A DNA stretch of 39,073 nucleotides from Phycisphaerales bacterium (GCA_022839625.1 JALHJL010000038.1:1-39073); one strand, 5' to 3'; counted from the first letter of the stretch, positions 1 through 9,876 are shown. A program made the numbers and translations. Notes: a model not told the origin generated them from the sequence alone.

Positions 1-1803
1 CAGATCGTTCGCGCCCGTGAACAACTCCGTGAAAAAGTCCGGCACCTCGGGCGTGGTGAAGCTCCGGCAGGTCGGGTCCACCGTGGTGTTGCCGGCCTCA
101 TCGAACGCCTCGACGGTATAGAAGTAGGTCGTGTCGTCCTGGAGGCCGCTCAGGTTGACGGTCGCGTTGACGGAGTAGCCCGTGCCTTGCGCGGTCCAGA
201 TGAGCGCGCCGCAGCTCAGCCCGTAATGCACGACGCCACGCACCGGCTCATTCGCCGTGATCGTAACCGTCGCACTGCGGGGCTGGACGTCGGTGGTCTG
301 CACGCTCAGGATTTGCGGCGGTACACAATCCGCCGTCGCAGTGTCCGTGACCGTTACCTGCTGGCCTTGACCGTTGTCGGCATCGACGTACGACACCGTG
401 ATCGTTTGACCGTGAGCCACCTGCAACCAGCCATCGCCCGCAACGATGCTGCCCGCCATCGTGCCGATCGAGCCCTGGAAGATGCCGGTGCCTGAGCCCG
501 TTTCGGTGAGGACGACCGTCTCGGCGTCACCGGCGCTGGTGGTGACGCCGACGGCGTGCGTTCCGGCTCCGAGCAGGTCTCCGTCGCGGAGTTCGATGCC
601 AACGGAGTCGCTACAGCCGTAGAACTGCTTGTCCAGCGCGACGATTCCGGCCGGCCCGGGCGTCAGGAACTGGGCCACCTCCGCATACACGAGGTTGATG
701 GGGACGCCGCGGTTCGGGCAGTTGGCACAGTGGTGCAGGGCAATGACCTTGTGGCTGGAGCGGGCCAGGACGGGTGAGCCCGACGAGCCGCCTTCGGTGT
801 CGGCGTAGTAGCCGACGTCGTTGTAGCCGCTGCCCTGACAGGCGGGCTGAGTAATCGAGTAGACCTTGGCAATGCCGCCGTCGTTGGGGTGTGTGCTGTA
901 GATGCTGAATTCCTTGGCTCGTCCGCCGGGATGTCCGATGATGTACATTTCCTCGCCCGGGATGGCGACTCGGTTGTCGATCTCCAGGTAGCCGAACTGG
1001 GCGGCGGGGTTGCCGCTCGAAATCTGCACCAGGCAGTAATCCAGGTTGTAGCTGAGCTGAACCAGGGTCGAACCGGAGAAGATGGTCCCGGAGCAGCCGG
1101 AGCAGGGCGTGCCGCACGTCGGGGCCTCGCCCATGAAGTCGAAATCCGTGTTCAGAGCCTGCGAGGCACTGCCGATGCAGTGCTGGTTGGTCATCACGTG
1201 GTTCTGGGCGGACACCAGCCAGCCCGTACAGAACCCGCTGCCGTTGCTGAGCAACCGGCACACGGCCCGGCCGCGGTTGTACTCGGTGGGGTGCGAATCC
1301 TCGTAGCACTTGGCGTTCTGCTTGTCGTCCGTGCCGCAGATGGCGCGGTCCTCGCCGGGTTTGCTCAGATCGAGGAACCCGGCCACGTACTCGTCGATGA
1401 TGAAGCCGCGGCCGCCTTCGTGCCCGACCTTGACGAGGTCCAGCAGAGCGGTCTCACCCTTGATGTGACGGGCCCAGAACGTGCCGGCGTCCATCTTGCC
1501 GCGGCCGGACATCGTGTAGATCTGCGTGCCCGCGTCGTCGGAGACGACCAGGTAGTCTCCGGGGCCGAGGTCGAAATCGACGAAGTGCAGCGCGATGTAC
1601 GTGGCACCGGGGTGGTGCAGGCGGTAGCTCCACTCGACTTCCGGCTCGTCGCCGGACGCGCCCTTGTAATTCTGGGGCGTGTCCAGCGTGAGCGGAATGT
1701 GATCGCCCGCCACGAGCGGGCTGTCGGCATAGACGGTGACGGATACCAGCCCAAGCAGAGCCAGCCCGAGACAAAGGGATCGACACGGGTGCGAGGTGCG
1801 CAT
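1..1803 (-). CDS. Exported trypsin-like serine protease, C-terminus cut by window edge
   Basis: The frame opens at ATG 1803 and stays open to base 1, giving 601 residues without a stop, so it is partial at the 3' end. A signal peptide covers about residues 1-26 (hydrophobic LCLGLALLGLVSVTVYA). Residues about 30-135 look like a beta-sandwich of CUB type. A chymotrypsin-fold protease follows, with the triad visible as His208 (TNQHCIG), Asp255 (NLDYCLVQ) and Ser341 (EGGSSGSPV). Cysteines are plentiful, as in lysyl-endopeptidase-like secreted enzymes. About residues 395-485 form another beta domain, and about 490-585 resemble a fibronectin type III module (ATVTITANEPVRGVVHYG; DDTTYFYTVEAFDEAGN). 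An AGGAG lies 8 nt before the start. The role is extracellular or surface proteolysis; the substrate is unknown. The protease call is firm, the accessory domain calls less so. Confidence 0.88.
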   Translation of the reverse strand, partial: MRTSHPCRSLCLGLALLGLVSVTVYADSPLVAGDHIPLTLDTPQNYKGASGDEPEVEWSYRLHHPGATYIALHFVDFDLGPGDYLVVSDDAGTQIYTMSGRGKMDAGTFWARHIKGETALLDLVKVGHEGGRGFIIDEYVAGFLDLSKPGEDRAICGTDDKQNAKCYEDSHPTEYNRGRAVCRLLSNGSGFCTGWLVSAQNHVMTNQHCIGSASQALNTDFDFMGEAPTCGTPCSGCSGTIFSGSTLVQLSYNLDYCLVQISSGNPAAQFGYLEIDNRVAIPGEEMYIIGHPGGRAKEFSIYSTHPNDGGIAKVYSITQPACQGSGYNDVGYYADTEGGSSGSPVLARSSHKVIALHHCANCPNRGVPINLVYAEVAQFLTPGPAGIVALDKQFYGCSDSVGIELRDGDLLGAGTHAVGVTTSAGDAETVVLTETGSGTGIFQGSIGTMAGSIVAGDGWLQVAHGQTITVSYVDADNGQGQQVTVTDTATADCVPPQILSVQTTDVQPRSATVTITANEPVRGVVHYGLSCGALIWTAQGTGYSVNATVNLSGLQDDTTYFYTVEAFDEAGNTTVDPTCRSFTTPEVPDFFTELFTGANDL

Positions 1804-2114
1804 GGAGAGGTCTCCTAATCTGCCGAGTGGCATCGTCCGGGCGGGAGCACGAGTCGAATTGCGTTCCTCAGTCGTGAGGAATGCCGCTCCTCCAGTCGCA
1901 TCGTACCTGGACAGCGGGTCATTCTCCAAGCCTCGTCGGCGCTGCGGGACGGGCGTCCTATAACTGAGCGGTCGAACGCCGTAACGACGGAACGCCCCCT
2001 GCACGTCGCGCATTGCGGCCGCAACGTATCGGCGGGCCACCTCCCGCGAGTTTTCTTCAGCCCTGGGCCGTGGTAACGTTCGGTGCCCTGGCAGGACTGA
2101 GAGGAGGAACACAC
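1804..2114. other. Divergent intergenic region
   Basis: About 310 bases separate the divergent starts of the protease and the GH116-like gene. No coding sequence is supported. It holds the SD of each gene and a perfect palindrome at 1864-1881. A TATAAC at 1959-1964 could be a -10 for the rightward gene, but no good -35 stands 17 nt upstream. Confidence 0.6.
1864..1881. promoter_or_regulatory. Palindrome between divergent genes
   Basis: TTCCTCA-GTCG-TGAGGAA is a perfect 7-bp inverted repeat around a 4-nt centre, 61 bp upstream of the protease start. It could be an operator shared by the divergent genes or a small hairpin. There is no adjacent regulator and no second copy was seen. Confidence 0.35.
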
Positions 2115-5100
2115 GTGCCCGTGACCCGCAATCACGCCGCTCGGGGGACCAACCGGGCGAGTCCCCTGATCGGGATGGTCCTGGTATGGCTTGGGCCGCT
2201 GTCCAGCGCGCAGGAGCCGGCGGCGCCGGCGCAGCCTGTCCAGCACCTGGTTCCCGCGGACAAGGGCTGGTCGCCGGGGCAGCTTGCGGGCCTGCTTACG
2301 CGCGGGCAACAACGCATCTACACGGGCGAGGCCCGCGCGACGCTGGGCATGCCCTGCGGCGGAATCTGTGCCGGGCAGCTCTACGTGCTGGGCGATGGGA
2401 CCCTCGGTTGCTGGGAGATCGACGGGAGCCGCTACTTCACCGGCGTCGGCCACACAAGCTACCGCACGTATCGCCCGGCGCAGCCGATTGCGCAGGGATT
2501 CGCCATCGCTGCGCGCGAACCCGGGAAGCGTCCGACGCGCGTGACGCTGGATGATGCGGGGTACGACGCGATCGAGTTCGTCGGAGAATATCCGCGGGCA
2601 CTCATCCGCTATCGTTCCGCGAGCGGGACGGAGGGCCCGCGGGATCAAGGGGGCGAGGGGCACACGCGGCTGCCGGTGAGCGTGGACCTCGAAGTATTCA
2701 GCCCATTTGTGCCATTAAGCGCCCGGGAATCGGCTTGGCCGGCAACGGTCCTGCGTTTCACCGTGACGAATCCGACTGATCGTGACCTGGAGGTGGCGCT
2801 CGGCGGCTGGCTGGAGAACATGGTCTGCCGCGAGCGCACCAGTGCCATCACGGTGCAACGCCGCAACCGGGCCGCGGTCGGCGAGGGGCTGACGACCGTC
2901 GTGATGGAGGCGGCCGCGCGGACGCCGCCCAGTCCACCGGCCCTGATCGGAAGGACTCTCGCCGATTTTGAGTGCGGCACGTACGCCGGCTGGACCGTTA
3001 CGGGGAAGGCGTTCGGCGAAGGCCCCGCCGCCGGCACGCTGCCGGACCAGAACGAAGTGTCGGGTTTTGGCGGCCGATACCTGGTGAACAGCTTCGTGGG
3101 CGGCGACGAAGCCACCGGCCGGATGGTGAGCGCACCGTTCAAGATCGATGTGCCTTACCTGACGTTCCGCATCGGCGGCGGCCGGCACGAAGGCAAGACG
3201 TGCCTGAATCTTGTGATCGATGAGCAGGTGGTGCGCACCGCGACCGGTCGGAATTCGGAGGTGCTCAAGCCGCACGTCTGGGAAGTCAGCGAGTTCGTCG
3301 GGCGCGAGGCGCGCCTGGAGATCGTCGACGAGGAGACCGGCGGGTGGGGTCACATCAACGTGGACGACATCGCCTTGACCAACGCCTTGGGCGACGAGTT
3401 TCAGGAATACGACGAAGCGGCGCTGGGCTTCGGCAGCCTGGCGCTCAGCCTGGTGGGAGACGGCGTGACCGGGTTGCGCTGGGTGAACCAGGAGGCGTTC
3501 GTCGCAAGCCTGCTGGGCACCAAAGTGATCTCGGTGGGCGGGGCGCAGGTCGAGCCGGGCTTCGGCCGCCCGCTCGTGGGAACGGTGACTAGCATTTTCC
3601 CGCTGCGGCCCGGCGAGTCGCGGGAGGTGACGTTCATCATCTCGTGGTATTTCCCCAATCTGCACACCGGCCACGGACGCATGTACACGAACTGGTTCCA
3701 GGATGCGCGCGACGTGGCCGTCCAGTTGGCCCGCGACCTGGACCGCCTGCGGGGCGAGACGGTGCGTTTCTGTGACGCCTACTATCGTCAGACGACGCTG
3801 CCGTGGTGGCTCGCATCCCGGCTGCTGATGCCGGTTTCAAACCTGGCGACGGGTACGGCGCAGTGGTGGAAAAACGGGCGGTTCTGGGGCTGGGAGGGCG
3901 CGTATTGCTGCCCAGGGACGTGCACGCACGTCTGGAACTACGCCCAGGGAGAGGCGTGGCTCTTCCCGGAGTTGGCTCGCACGGTGCGCAGCATGCAGGA
4001 CCTGGGCGAGGGCTTCGAGGAGATCTCCGGGCTGGTCGGGTTCCGGTCCAATCGCAGCTTCGCCGCGGACGGCCAGGCCGGGACCGTCCTCAAGTGCTAC
4101 CGCGAGCACCTGACCTGCGCCGACGACCGATTCCTGCGCCAGCATTGGTCGCGCATCAAGGCCGCGCTGGAGTACCTCATCAGTGAAGACGGCGACGACA
4201 ACGGGATCATCGAGAACGACCGCCAGCACAACACGTACGACATCAACTTCGTCGGCCCGAACACGTTCGTGGGGGCGCTGTATCTGGCGGCGCTGCGGGC
4301 CGGGGAGGAAATGGCCGGGCACATGGGCGACGCGGAGGCCGCCGGGCGCTACCGGGAGATCTTCGAGCGCGGCCGCGCGTGGACGGCCGCGAACCTGTTC
4401 AACGGCGAGTACTTCGAGCAGCGCGTGTCCGCCGATCCGCCGCCCCCCTGGCAGTACGTCACCGGCTGCCTGAGCGACCAGGTGTTCGGACAGACGTGGG
4501 CGCACCTGTTGGACCTGGGGTACGTCTATCCGCAGGAGCAGGTTCGCAGCGCGCTGGCCGCGGTGTTCCAGTACAACTGGGCGCCGGACGTCGGGCCGCT
4601 GAACGCGGCGTTCCCGCCGGAACGCTGGTTCGCGCGGCTTGGGGAGCCGGGTCTGTTTCTCTGCACCTGGCCGCGGGGCGGACGGCCGCCGGAGCCGGTG
4701 CGCTACCGCGACGAGGTCTGGACGGGCATCGAGTATCAGGTAGCCGCGGGCCTGCTGTGGGAGGGGCTCGTCGAGGAGGCGCTGCTGATCCTGCGCGGGA
4801 TCGACCAACGCTACGACGGCGCGAAGCACAACCCGTGGAACGAGGTCGAGTGCGGCGATCACTACGCGCGGGCCCTGGCCTCGTGGGGTGCCCTGCACGC
4901 GCTGGCGGGCTTCACGTTCGACGGTCCGGCGGGCCGGCTGAGCCTGGCCCCGCGGATTCAGCAGGACGATTTCGGTTGCTTCTTCACCAGCGGCACGGCT
5001 TGGGGCAATCTCAGGCAGGAGCGCTCGCCGAACCGGCAAAGCAACGCGGTCGCGCTTCAGCGGGGAACGCTGCGGCTCGCACAGGTCCGGATCGCGGTGC

Positions 5101-5279
5101 CGCAGGAGGCGCGCATCCAAGACGCAACGGCGCGGCTGGCGAACACGGCCGATCCGGATTCTGAGCCGCGCTCCCTGTCGGTCACCATGGTCCAGCGCGC
5201 CGCCCAGTGCGAGGTGTCACTCGACGCAGCGGTGGTCCTTGAGGCCGGCGATGAGCTTCAGGTGACCCTGTCCTGGTGA
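2115..5279 (+). CDS. Exported GH116 (GBA2-like) family glycoside hydrolase with inserted jelly-roll domain
   Basis: This 1,054-residue protein most likely starts at GTG 2115, with AGGAGG at 2102-2107 and a signal peptide right after (RASPLIGMVLVWLGPLSSAQ). An ATG-initiated extension from 2013 has no such support. GH116 enzymes are beta-glucosidases/glucosylceramidases with an N-terminal beta-sandwich and a C-terminal (alpha/alpha)6 barrel. Visible family motifs are GMPCGGICAGQL near residue 80, TCTHVWNYAQ near 601, HNTYDINFVG near 704, CLSDQVFGQTWAH near 786 (the SDQ region that carries the general acid in GBA2-like enzymes), EVWTGIEYQVAAG near 866 and ECGDHYARALASWG near 911. Residues about 275-420 are an extra beta domain (LADFECGTYAGWTVTG..., IGGGRHEGKTCLNLVID..., GHINVDDIAL) inserted inside the N-terminal sandwich. 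Expected to act outside the cytoplasm on beta-linked glucosides; the exact substrate is not deducible. Confidence 0.87.
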   Translation: MPVTRNHAARGTNRASPLIGMVLVWLGPLSSAQEPAAPAQPVQHLVPADKGWSPGQLAGLLTRGQQRIYTGEARATLGMPCGGICAGQLYVLGDGTLGCWEIDGSRYFTGVGHTSYRTYRPAQPIAQGFAIAAREPGKRPTRVTLDDAGYDAIEFVGEYPRALIRYRSASGTEGPRDQGGEGHTRLPVSVDLEVFSPFVPLSARESAWPATVLRFTVTNPTDRDLEVALGGWLENMVCRERTSAITVQRRNRAAVGEGLTTVVMEAAARTPPSPPALIGRTLADFECGTYAGWTVTGKAFGEGPAAGTLPDQNEVSGFGGRYLVNSFVGGDEATGRMVSAPFKIDVPYLTFRIGGGRHEGKTCLNLVIDEQVVRTATGRNSEVLKPHVWEVSEFVGREARLEIVDEETGGWGHINVDDIALTNALGDEFQEYDEAALGFGSLALSLVGDGVTGLRWVNQEAFVASLLGTKVISVGGAQVEPGFGRPLVGTVTSIFPLRPGESREVTFIISWYFPNLHTGHGRMYTNWFQDARDVAVQLARDLDRLRGETVRFCDAYYRQTTLPWWLASRLLMPVSNLATGTAQWWKNGRFWGWEGAYCCPGTCTHVWNYAQGEAWLFPELARTVRSMQDLGEGFEEISGLVGFRSNRSFAADGQAGTVLKCYREHLTCADDRFLRQHWSRIKAALEYLISEDGDDNGIIENDRQHNTYDINFVGPNTFVGALYLAALRAGEEMAGHMGDAEAAGRYREIFERGRAWTAANLFNGEYFEQRVSADPPPPWQYVTGCLSDQVFGQTWAHLLDLGYVYPQEQVRSALAAVFQYNWAPDVGPLNAAFPPERWFARLGEPGLFLCTWPRGGRPPEPVRYRDEVWTGIEYQVAAGLLWEGLVEEALLILRGIDQRYDGAKHNPWNEVECGDHYARALASWGALHALAGFTFDGPAGRLSLAPRIQQDDFGCFFTSGTAWGNLRQERSPNRQSNAVALQRGTLRLAQVRIAVPQEARIQDATARLANTADPDSEPRSLSVTMVQRAAQCEVSLDAAVVLEAGDELQVTLSW

Positions 5280-5350
5280 CTGACCATCAGAACGATGCGA
5301 GCAGCAGAGAGCGCCTCAGGACTCGAGCAGCGAAGCGTGGTGCGGTCTGT

Positions 5351-7396
5351 TCAGAACCGGGTCGGCCGTGCCACGAATGCTCGCACCCCGCGCCTTCTGG
5401 CCAGGCACGCGCCAGACACCAGCGCAATCCCGACGCCGCTGGCCGCCGGGCACAACGCGCCGCCGAAGGGCCGCACGATGGGCAGCTCCGTCGGCAGCTC
5501 GCCCAGGTCGCCGCGGGACTTCAGCGGCAGGTCGATCCACGACGCGTACTGCGCGTTTCGCTGGACTCGCAGGACCGGCGTTCCCTCCGCCGGGTAGCGG
5601 ACAAATGTGTCCTTGTCATGACCGGCGATGGCGACGCGGATGCGGTGCCCCGCACGAACGATCGTCGAGATCGGCAGCAGGTCGAACGTGATCTCCGCCA
5701 CCTCGCCCGGCACCAGCGGCTGTGCGTCGGCGCGCCGAAACGTGTGATAGGGTCCGAAGATGGCGACCGGCGGCGGCTCGTCCGAGAGCTTGCGGTGGAT
5801 GGCCCGCAACTGCCCGTCCGCCAGGTAGACCACGCGGCCATCGGGAAAGACGTCCTCAAGATAGACGTAGAACGCGCCGTCCTCATGGGTTGAGCTGACT
5901 TGCAGGCTCACCACGGGGTGGCCCGTCAACTCGACATCCTCCGTCATCTCCGGCGTGTCGTACGTCAGCAGCCGCTGGTCCTGCCGGGCGCGGTCCACGT
6001 AGCGGATCGGCAGGCCCGACATGCCCGAAAACCACCGATTCTCCAGCCCGGTCGTGGCCTCGAAGTCCACCGTGTAGATGTCCTCCCCGGTGCTGTCGGC
6101 CGGCGCGCTCCGGCTCAGGCGACTCTCCTCCGCAAGGTACCAGCGCTGCGTCTCGAAGCCCTGCGGCGGCCAGACGGGCGTTTGCTTCCACTGCCGTTCG
6201 ACGTACGTGTAGTAGTGGACCTCGCGCCGCGCCTCGGCCGTGGAGCCCTCCTTAAGGAAGGCGTCCAGGAACGGTATGGCTTGCCAGATCTCGGCGACGA
6301 CCTCGCTCTTCTGGAGCGGCAGCGGGTCGTTGAAGTCGTACGGATCGGCCCGATAGTCGCCCGTATGCGTCTGGGGTGCGATGACAAGCACGTGGTACGG
6401 GGCGTCGAGCGTGTTGAAGCTGCTCAGGGCCCCGCGCGTGCTGCCGGCATCCAGCCAGCCCACGACACGGCGGATGGCGGCGGTCCGCCGGTGGTCAACG
6501 GCCCCGAGCAGCGGGCTCACGCCGTCGACGGTCACGTCCTGAAAGCGGTCGTCGCGAAACTCGATCTGTCGCGCCGCGTCGAAGACGCTGGGATTGTCCT
6601 GGTGTTGGGCGACCGCGTCGGCGAGCACGTTGCCCGCGCCGGTGATCGGCCGCACGCCCAACAGGGACGCTGCGACCACGTCCGCGAAGATCGCGAGGAG
6701 TGAGTTGGGGTTGGCCGCGGTGACGATATCGAGGAAGCTCGTGTCGTTGCGGTCCATGAGGGCGGTCACGTCGCCCCATGCTTTCAAGAAGCGCTCGTTG
6801 AAGATGCCCCCCGGGTGACTCAGGTCGAGGTACACGTCCGAGTAGCCGTAGGTCGGCAGTACGGCCTTGACCGCGGGGTGCTGCAACGCCGCCAGCCAGT
6901 CGGCCGTCACGCCGTCGTACGAAACCCCCAGCGCGCCCACTTGGCCGTTGGACCACGGCTGGGCGATGACGAAATCCACGAGCTGTGGGAAATCGCCGAC
7001 CTCCTCGGGCGACCACGGCGCCGTGGACACGCCGAAAGACGCCCCGGTCCCGCGCACGTCAACCATCACCACCGCGTACCCGGCCTCGTTCAGCCAATCG
7101 ACGTTGCCGAGGTACTTGCCGATAAAGGGCGGCAACGCCGCCGGCAACTGGTAATCGCGCCAATAGCGCCCCAGCCGCAGAATCGTCGGGGCCGTGCCGT
7201 CGGCGGCCCGGCTGCGCGGCAGCCAGATATCCACCGCCAGCTCGGTCCCGTCGTCCATGGCGACGTAGAGGGACTCTGGGGTGGGGACTCCGCAGCCGGG
7301 CAACACCGAGACCGCGCAGGCCAGGCCCGCCCAAAGCCAGAATGTGGCTGAGATCGTTCGCGTCACTTGTCGGATGTCGTCATGACGGACACGCAT
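5351..7396 (-). CDS. CocE/NonD-family (peptidase S15-like) lipoprotein hydrolase
   Basis: This is an alpha/beta hydrolase of the X-Pro dipeptidyl-peptidase/cocaine-esterase family. The start at ATG 7396 is supported by GGAGG 9-10 nt upstream and by the lipoprotein signal that follows (hydrophobic stretch, then LPGCG lipobox), so it should be anchored in a membrane outside the cytoplasm. The triad fits the family: Ser159 in GVSYDG, Asp316 in GWLDAGS and His344 in PQTHTGD. The 28-residue Asp-His spacing is the same as in CocE. The C-terminal half has the jelly-roll non-catalytic domain (VELTGHPVVSLQVSS...DGAFYVYLEDV). The last 25 residues form Cys-hydrophobic-RRR, resembling a surface-sorting or anchor tail. 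It is 681 residues and converges with the GH116-like gene. The substrate could be an ester or a peptide. Confidence 0.87.
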   Translation of the reverse strand: MRVRHDDIRQVTRTISATFWLWAGLACAVSVLPGCGVPTPESLYVAMDDGTELAVDIWLPRSRAADGTAPTILRLGRYWRDYQLPAALPPFIGKYLGNVDWLNEAGYAVVMVDVRGTGASFGVSTAPWSPEEVGDFPQLVDFVIAQPWSNGQVGALGVSYDGVTADWLAALQHPAVKAVLPTYGYSDVYLDLSHPGGIFNERFLKAWGDVTALMDRNDTSFLDIVTAANPNSLLAIFADVVAASLLGVRPITGAGNVLADAVAQHQDNPSVFDAARQIEFRDDRFQDVTVDGVSPLLGAVDHRRTAAIRRVVGWLDAGSTRGALSSFNTLDAPYHVLVIAPQTHTGDYRADPYDFNDPLPLQKSEVVAEIWQAIPFLDAFLKEGSTAEARREVHYYTYVERQWKQTPVWPPQGFETQRWYLAEESRLSRSAPADSTGEDIYTVDFEATTGLENRWFSGMSGLPIRYVDRARQDQRLLTYDTPEMTEDVELTGHPVVSLQVSSTHEDGAFYVYLEDVFPDGRVVYLADGQLRAIHRKLSDEPPPVAIFGPYHTFRRADAQPLVPGEVAEITFDLLPISTIVRAGHRIRVAIAGHDKDTFVRYPAEGTPVLRVQRNAQYASWIDLPLKSRGDLGELPTELPIVRPFGGALCPAASGVGIALVSGACLARRRGVRAFVARPTRF

Positions 7397-7965
7397 GTAC
7401 CCCGTCCTCCAACCTACACAGGCAATGGTACTCGCGGCCCGTGTGTCCACATATCAGGACTCGCGCTAACCATCCTGCAGCAAGGTAGTTATCGAACAAA
7501 GCCGGACCGCCCTTAGGTCCAATTCGCACAGAGGACGAGCGCATGCAACTCTGGCAGTCCGCCGCAGAAGCGTAGCGCCGGACCTGAGCCTGCCCGCGTG
7601 ATTTGGACTCCGACGAGGCGACAGCCGGTAACACGTCGCGAGCCGGGGAACCCCTGCGGCGCGACGCCTCGGCCCCGGACGCAGTCTGTGAACCCCGTCG
7701 CCGGACGCGTCATGGACCCAGTGGGCCAACGCTCGCAAAATATAGTTGACGCCGATGCGGTTGAGGTGATAGAAGTAACATTGAGGTTTGTATTCGGCTC
7801 ATTCGTTCCGCACCATGCCGCGCTTGCCCACCGATCCGCGCCAAGCGCAACCGAGACATGGTTGGGCAGTCGTTCCGGTGTGTGGCGCGCGCCGGACTGG
7901 GTGATCAGCCTCGACGCTGACCCCGGTGTTCGGCGTTGGCCATCGGGGGCCAGGAGGGTTGGAAC
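7397..7965. other. Divergent intergenic region, 569 bp
   Basis: No coding sequence is supported; open frames here lack family motifs and run antisense to the beta-helix gene. A weak promoter for the rightward gene may lie near 7745 (TTGACG, 17 nt, then ATAGAA). No terminator, repeat or RNA structure could be recognised with confidence. Confidence 0.5.
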
Positions 7966-9876
7966 ATGTTGCTCCATCGCGCTGTTCTCGCTCTGACCGT
8001 GTCCGTCGCATTCAGCCTGGCGGCCGGTAACGCCTCCGCCCAGTCCACGTGGTACGTCGATGACAATGCCCCCGGCGACCCCCTGCCCGGCGATCCGTCC
8101 GTCAGCGATCCACTCGAAGACGGTTCGGCAGCCCATCCGTTCGACGCTATCCAGGAAGCCCTTGATGCCGCGGAGGACGGTGACACGGTCCTCCTGCTGG
8201 ACGGCACGTACACGGGCGCACCGAACCGTAGCCTGGACTTCGGCGGTCGGCGCATCGCTCTGCGCAGCCAGAATGGTGCGGCCGCCTGCGTCATCGACTG
8301 TGCCGGCGCCGGCCGCGCGTTCTACTTCCACAGTGGGGAAGGCGCGGAGAGTGTTCTGGAGGGCGTCACGATCAAGCGGGGCAATGCGTTCGGCAGCACG
8401 GCGGAGCCCGGCTTCGGGTGCGGCGTATGCGTCAGGGACGCCAGCCCGACGATCCGAGACTGCCGGTTCACCGACAACGTCTGGGACACGAACGGTGGGA
8501 GCTACGGAGGTGCAACACCGGCCGGCGGCGGCCTGTATGGCGCCAACAGCAATTCGCTCGTGGAGAACTGCGTCTTCTCCGGCAACGCATCCACCACGGG
8601 CGGCGCAATGTACTTCACCGGGGGCACCCCCACGATCGCGCAGTGCACGATTCGGAACAACCGGGCGGACACGGGGGGCGGGATCGCGACGTCCGGGGGA
8701 AGCCCGAGCATCACGGGCTGCACCATCTCTGGCAACAAGCTCGCTGAATTCGGGAGCGGCGGCGGGTTGCACTGTAGTGGCGGCACCGCGCAGATTAGCG
8801 AGTGCACCATCACTGACAACTCCGGGAACCCGGCCTTCGCCGGCGGCGTGCTCTGTTCCGGCGACGCCACGATCGCGCGTTGCCGCATCGCGGACAACCG
8901 CGTTGTCGAGGGTTCCGGCGGCGGCATCCACGCTTCCGGGAGCGTCGTGATCCGCCACTGCCTGATCTCCGGCAACCGCGCGGACAACGCCGGCGGAGTC
9001 TATCACACGAGCGGGTCACTCACGATGGTGAACTGCCTGATTGTGCGGAACTCGGCGCCGGGCTTCGAGGAGCCGGGCAGCGGCGGCGGCATACGATTCC
9101 AGGGCGACGAGCTGGCGTTGACGAACTGCACGCTCGCCAGCAACAGCGCATCGTCCGGCGCGGACGTCTACGGCCTCGGGACCCGCACCTTGACGGTGGC
9201 GAACAGTATCCTGTGGAGCCAGCCCGCCGCTGTACTGCCGGAAAACACGACGGTCACATACTCCGATGTTCGCGGCGGCTTCCCGGGACCGGGCAACATC
9301 GACGCCGATCCGAAGTTTCTCGCGGCGGGCGCTGGCGACTTCCACCTCGCGCAAGACTCCCCGTGCATCAACGCCGGTTCGGATTACGTCGCGGATCTGC
9401 CCGCCGACGATCTTGACAGGGAGGCCCGCCGCCAAGTCTGTCGCGTGGACATGGGGGCGTACGAGTCCTCGTTCTCGCCGCCGATGACCGACTGCAACCA
9501 GAACGGCACACTGGACGACTGCGACATCGATTCCGGCGCGAGCGCGGATGAGAACCAGAACCACGTCCCCGACGAGTGCGAGTCCGCCCCCCTCGATCCC
9601 AATGCGCCGGAGGACCCGAACGAACCGGCAGACGCCGGGAACCCCGACGAGCCGGTCGAGGGAAACGACCCGGCGGGCGGCGACGAGCCGAACGACCCCG
9701 CTGACGCCAACGATGCCGGTCAGCCGAACGGGGCCGCGGACGGAAATGCGCCGAGCGCCCCGGCCTGCGGCGCGAACGCGTGCGGCTCAGGCATCGTGGG
9801 TTGGGTGCCGCTGACTCTCCTGGGGCTCGGCGGCTACAAGCTCGCCCGCACGAGGTCTCGCCGGTGTTCGGTGTAG
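7966..9876 (+). CDS. Exported right-handed parallel beta-helix protein with calcium-loop tail and C-terminal sorting signal
   Basis: Start ATG 7966 has AGGAGG at 7952-7957 and leads directly into a signal peptide (ALTVSVAFSLAAGNASA). Residues about 30-500 are a parallel beta-helix of the pectate-lyase-like/DUF1565 kind. They open with a WYVDDNAPGD-type strand and continue as repeated turns such as ISECTITDNSG, IARCRIADNR and IRHCLISGNRADNAGG. About residues 515-545 carry paired acidic loops (DCNQNGTLDDCDID, DENQNHVPDECE) like the dockerin-type calcium repeats common in planctomycete exported proteins. A long Pro/Asn/Asp/Glu linker follows. The end is CGSGIVGWVPLTLLGLGGYK plus RTRSRR, a Cys-transmembrane-Arg sorting-type tail. 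Probably cell-surface; no catalytic residues were identified, so polysaccharide binding or cleavage is only a guess. Confidence 0.85.
   Translation: MLLHRAVLALTVSVAFSLAAGNASAQSTWYVDDNAPGDPLPGDPSVSDPLEDGSAAHPFDAIQEALDAAEDGDTVLLLDGTYTGAPNRSLDFGGRRIALRSQNGAAACVIDCAGAGRAFYFHSGEGAESVLEGVTIKRGNAFGSTAEPGFGCGVCVRDASPTIRDCRFTDNVWDTNGGSYGGATPAGGGLYGANSNSLVENCVFSGNASTTGGAMYFTGGTPTIAQCTIRNNRADTGGGIATSGGSPSITGCTISGNKLAEFGSGGGLHCSGGTAQISECTITDNSGNPAFAGGVLCSGDATIARCRIADNRVVEGSGGGIHASGSVVIRHCLISGNRADNAGGVYHTSGSLTMVNCLIVRNSAPGFEEPGSGGGIRFQGDELALTNCTLASNSASSGADVYGLGTRTLTVANSILWSQPAAVLPENTTVTYSDVRGGFPGPGNIDADPKFLAAGAGDFHLAQDSPCINAGSDYVADLPADDLDREARRQVCRVDMGAYESSFSPPMTDCNQNGTLDDCDIDSGASADENQNHVPDECESAPLDPNAPEDPNEPADAGNPDEPVEGNDPAGGDEPNDPADANDAGQPNGAADGNAPSAPACGANACGSGIVGWVPLTLLGLGGYKLARTRSRRCSV

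Noticed and set aside
7513..9006. Minus-strand open frame of about 500 residues opposite the beta-helix gene
   Set aside because: Composition is Ala/Arg/Val-rich with no motif, and it is antisense to a gene with signal peptide, SD and regular beta-helix repeats.
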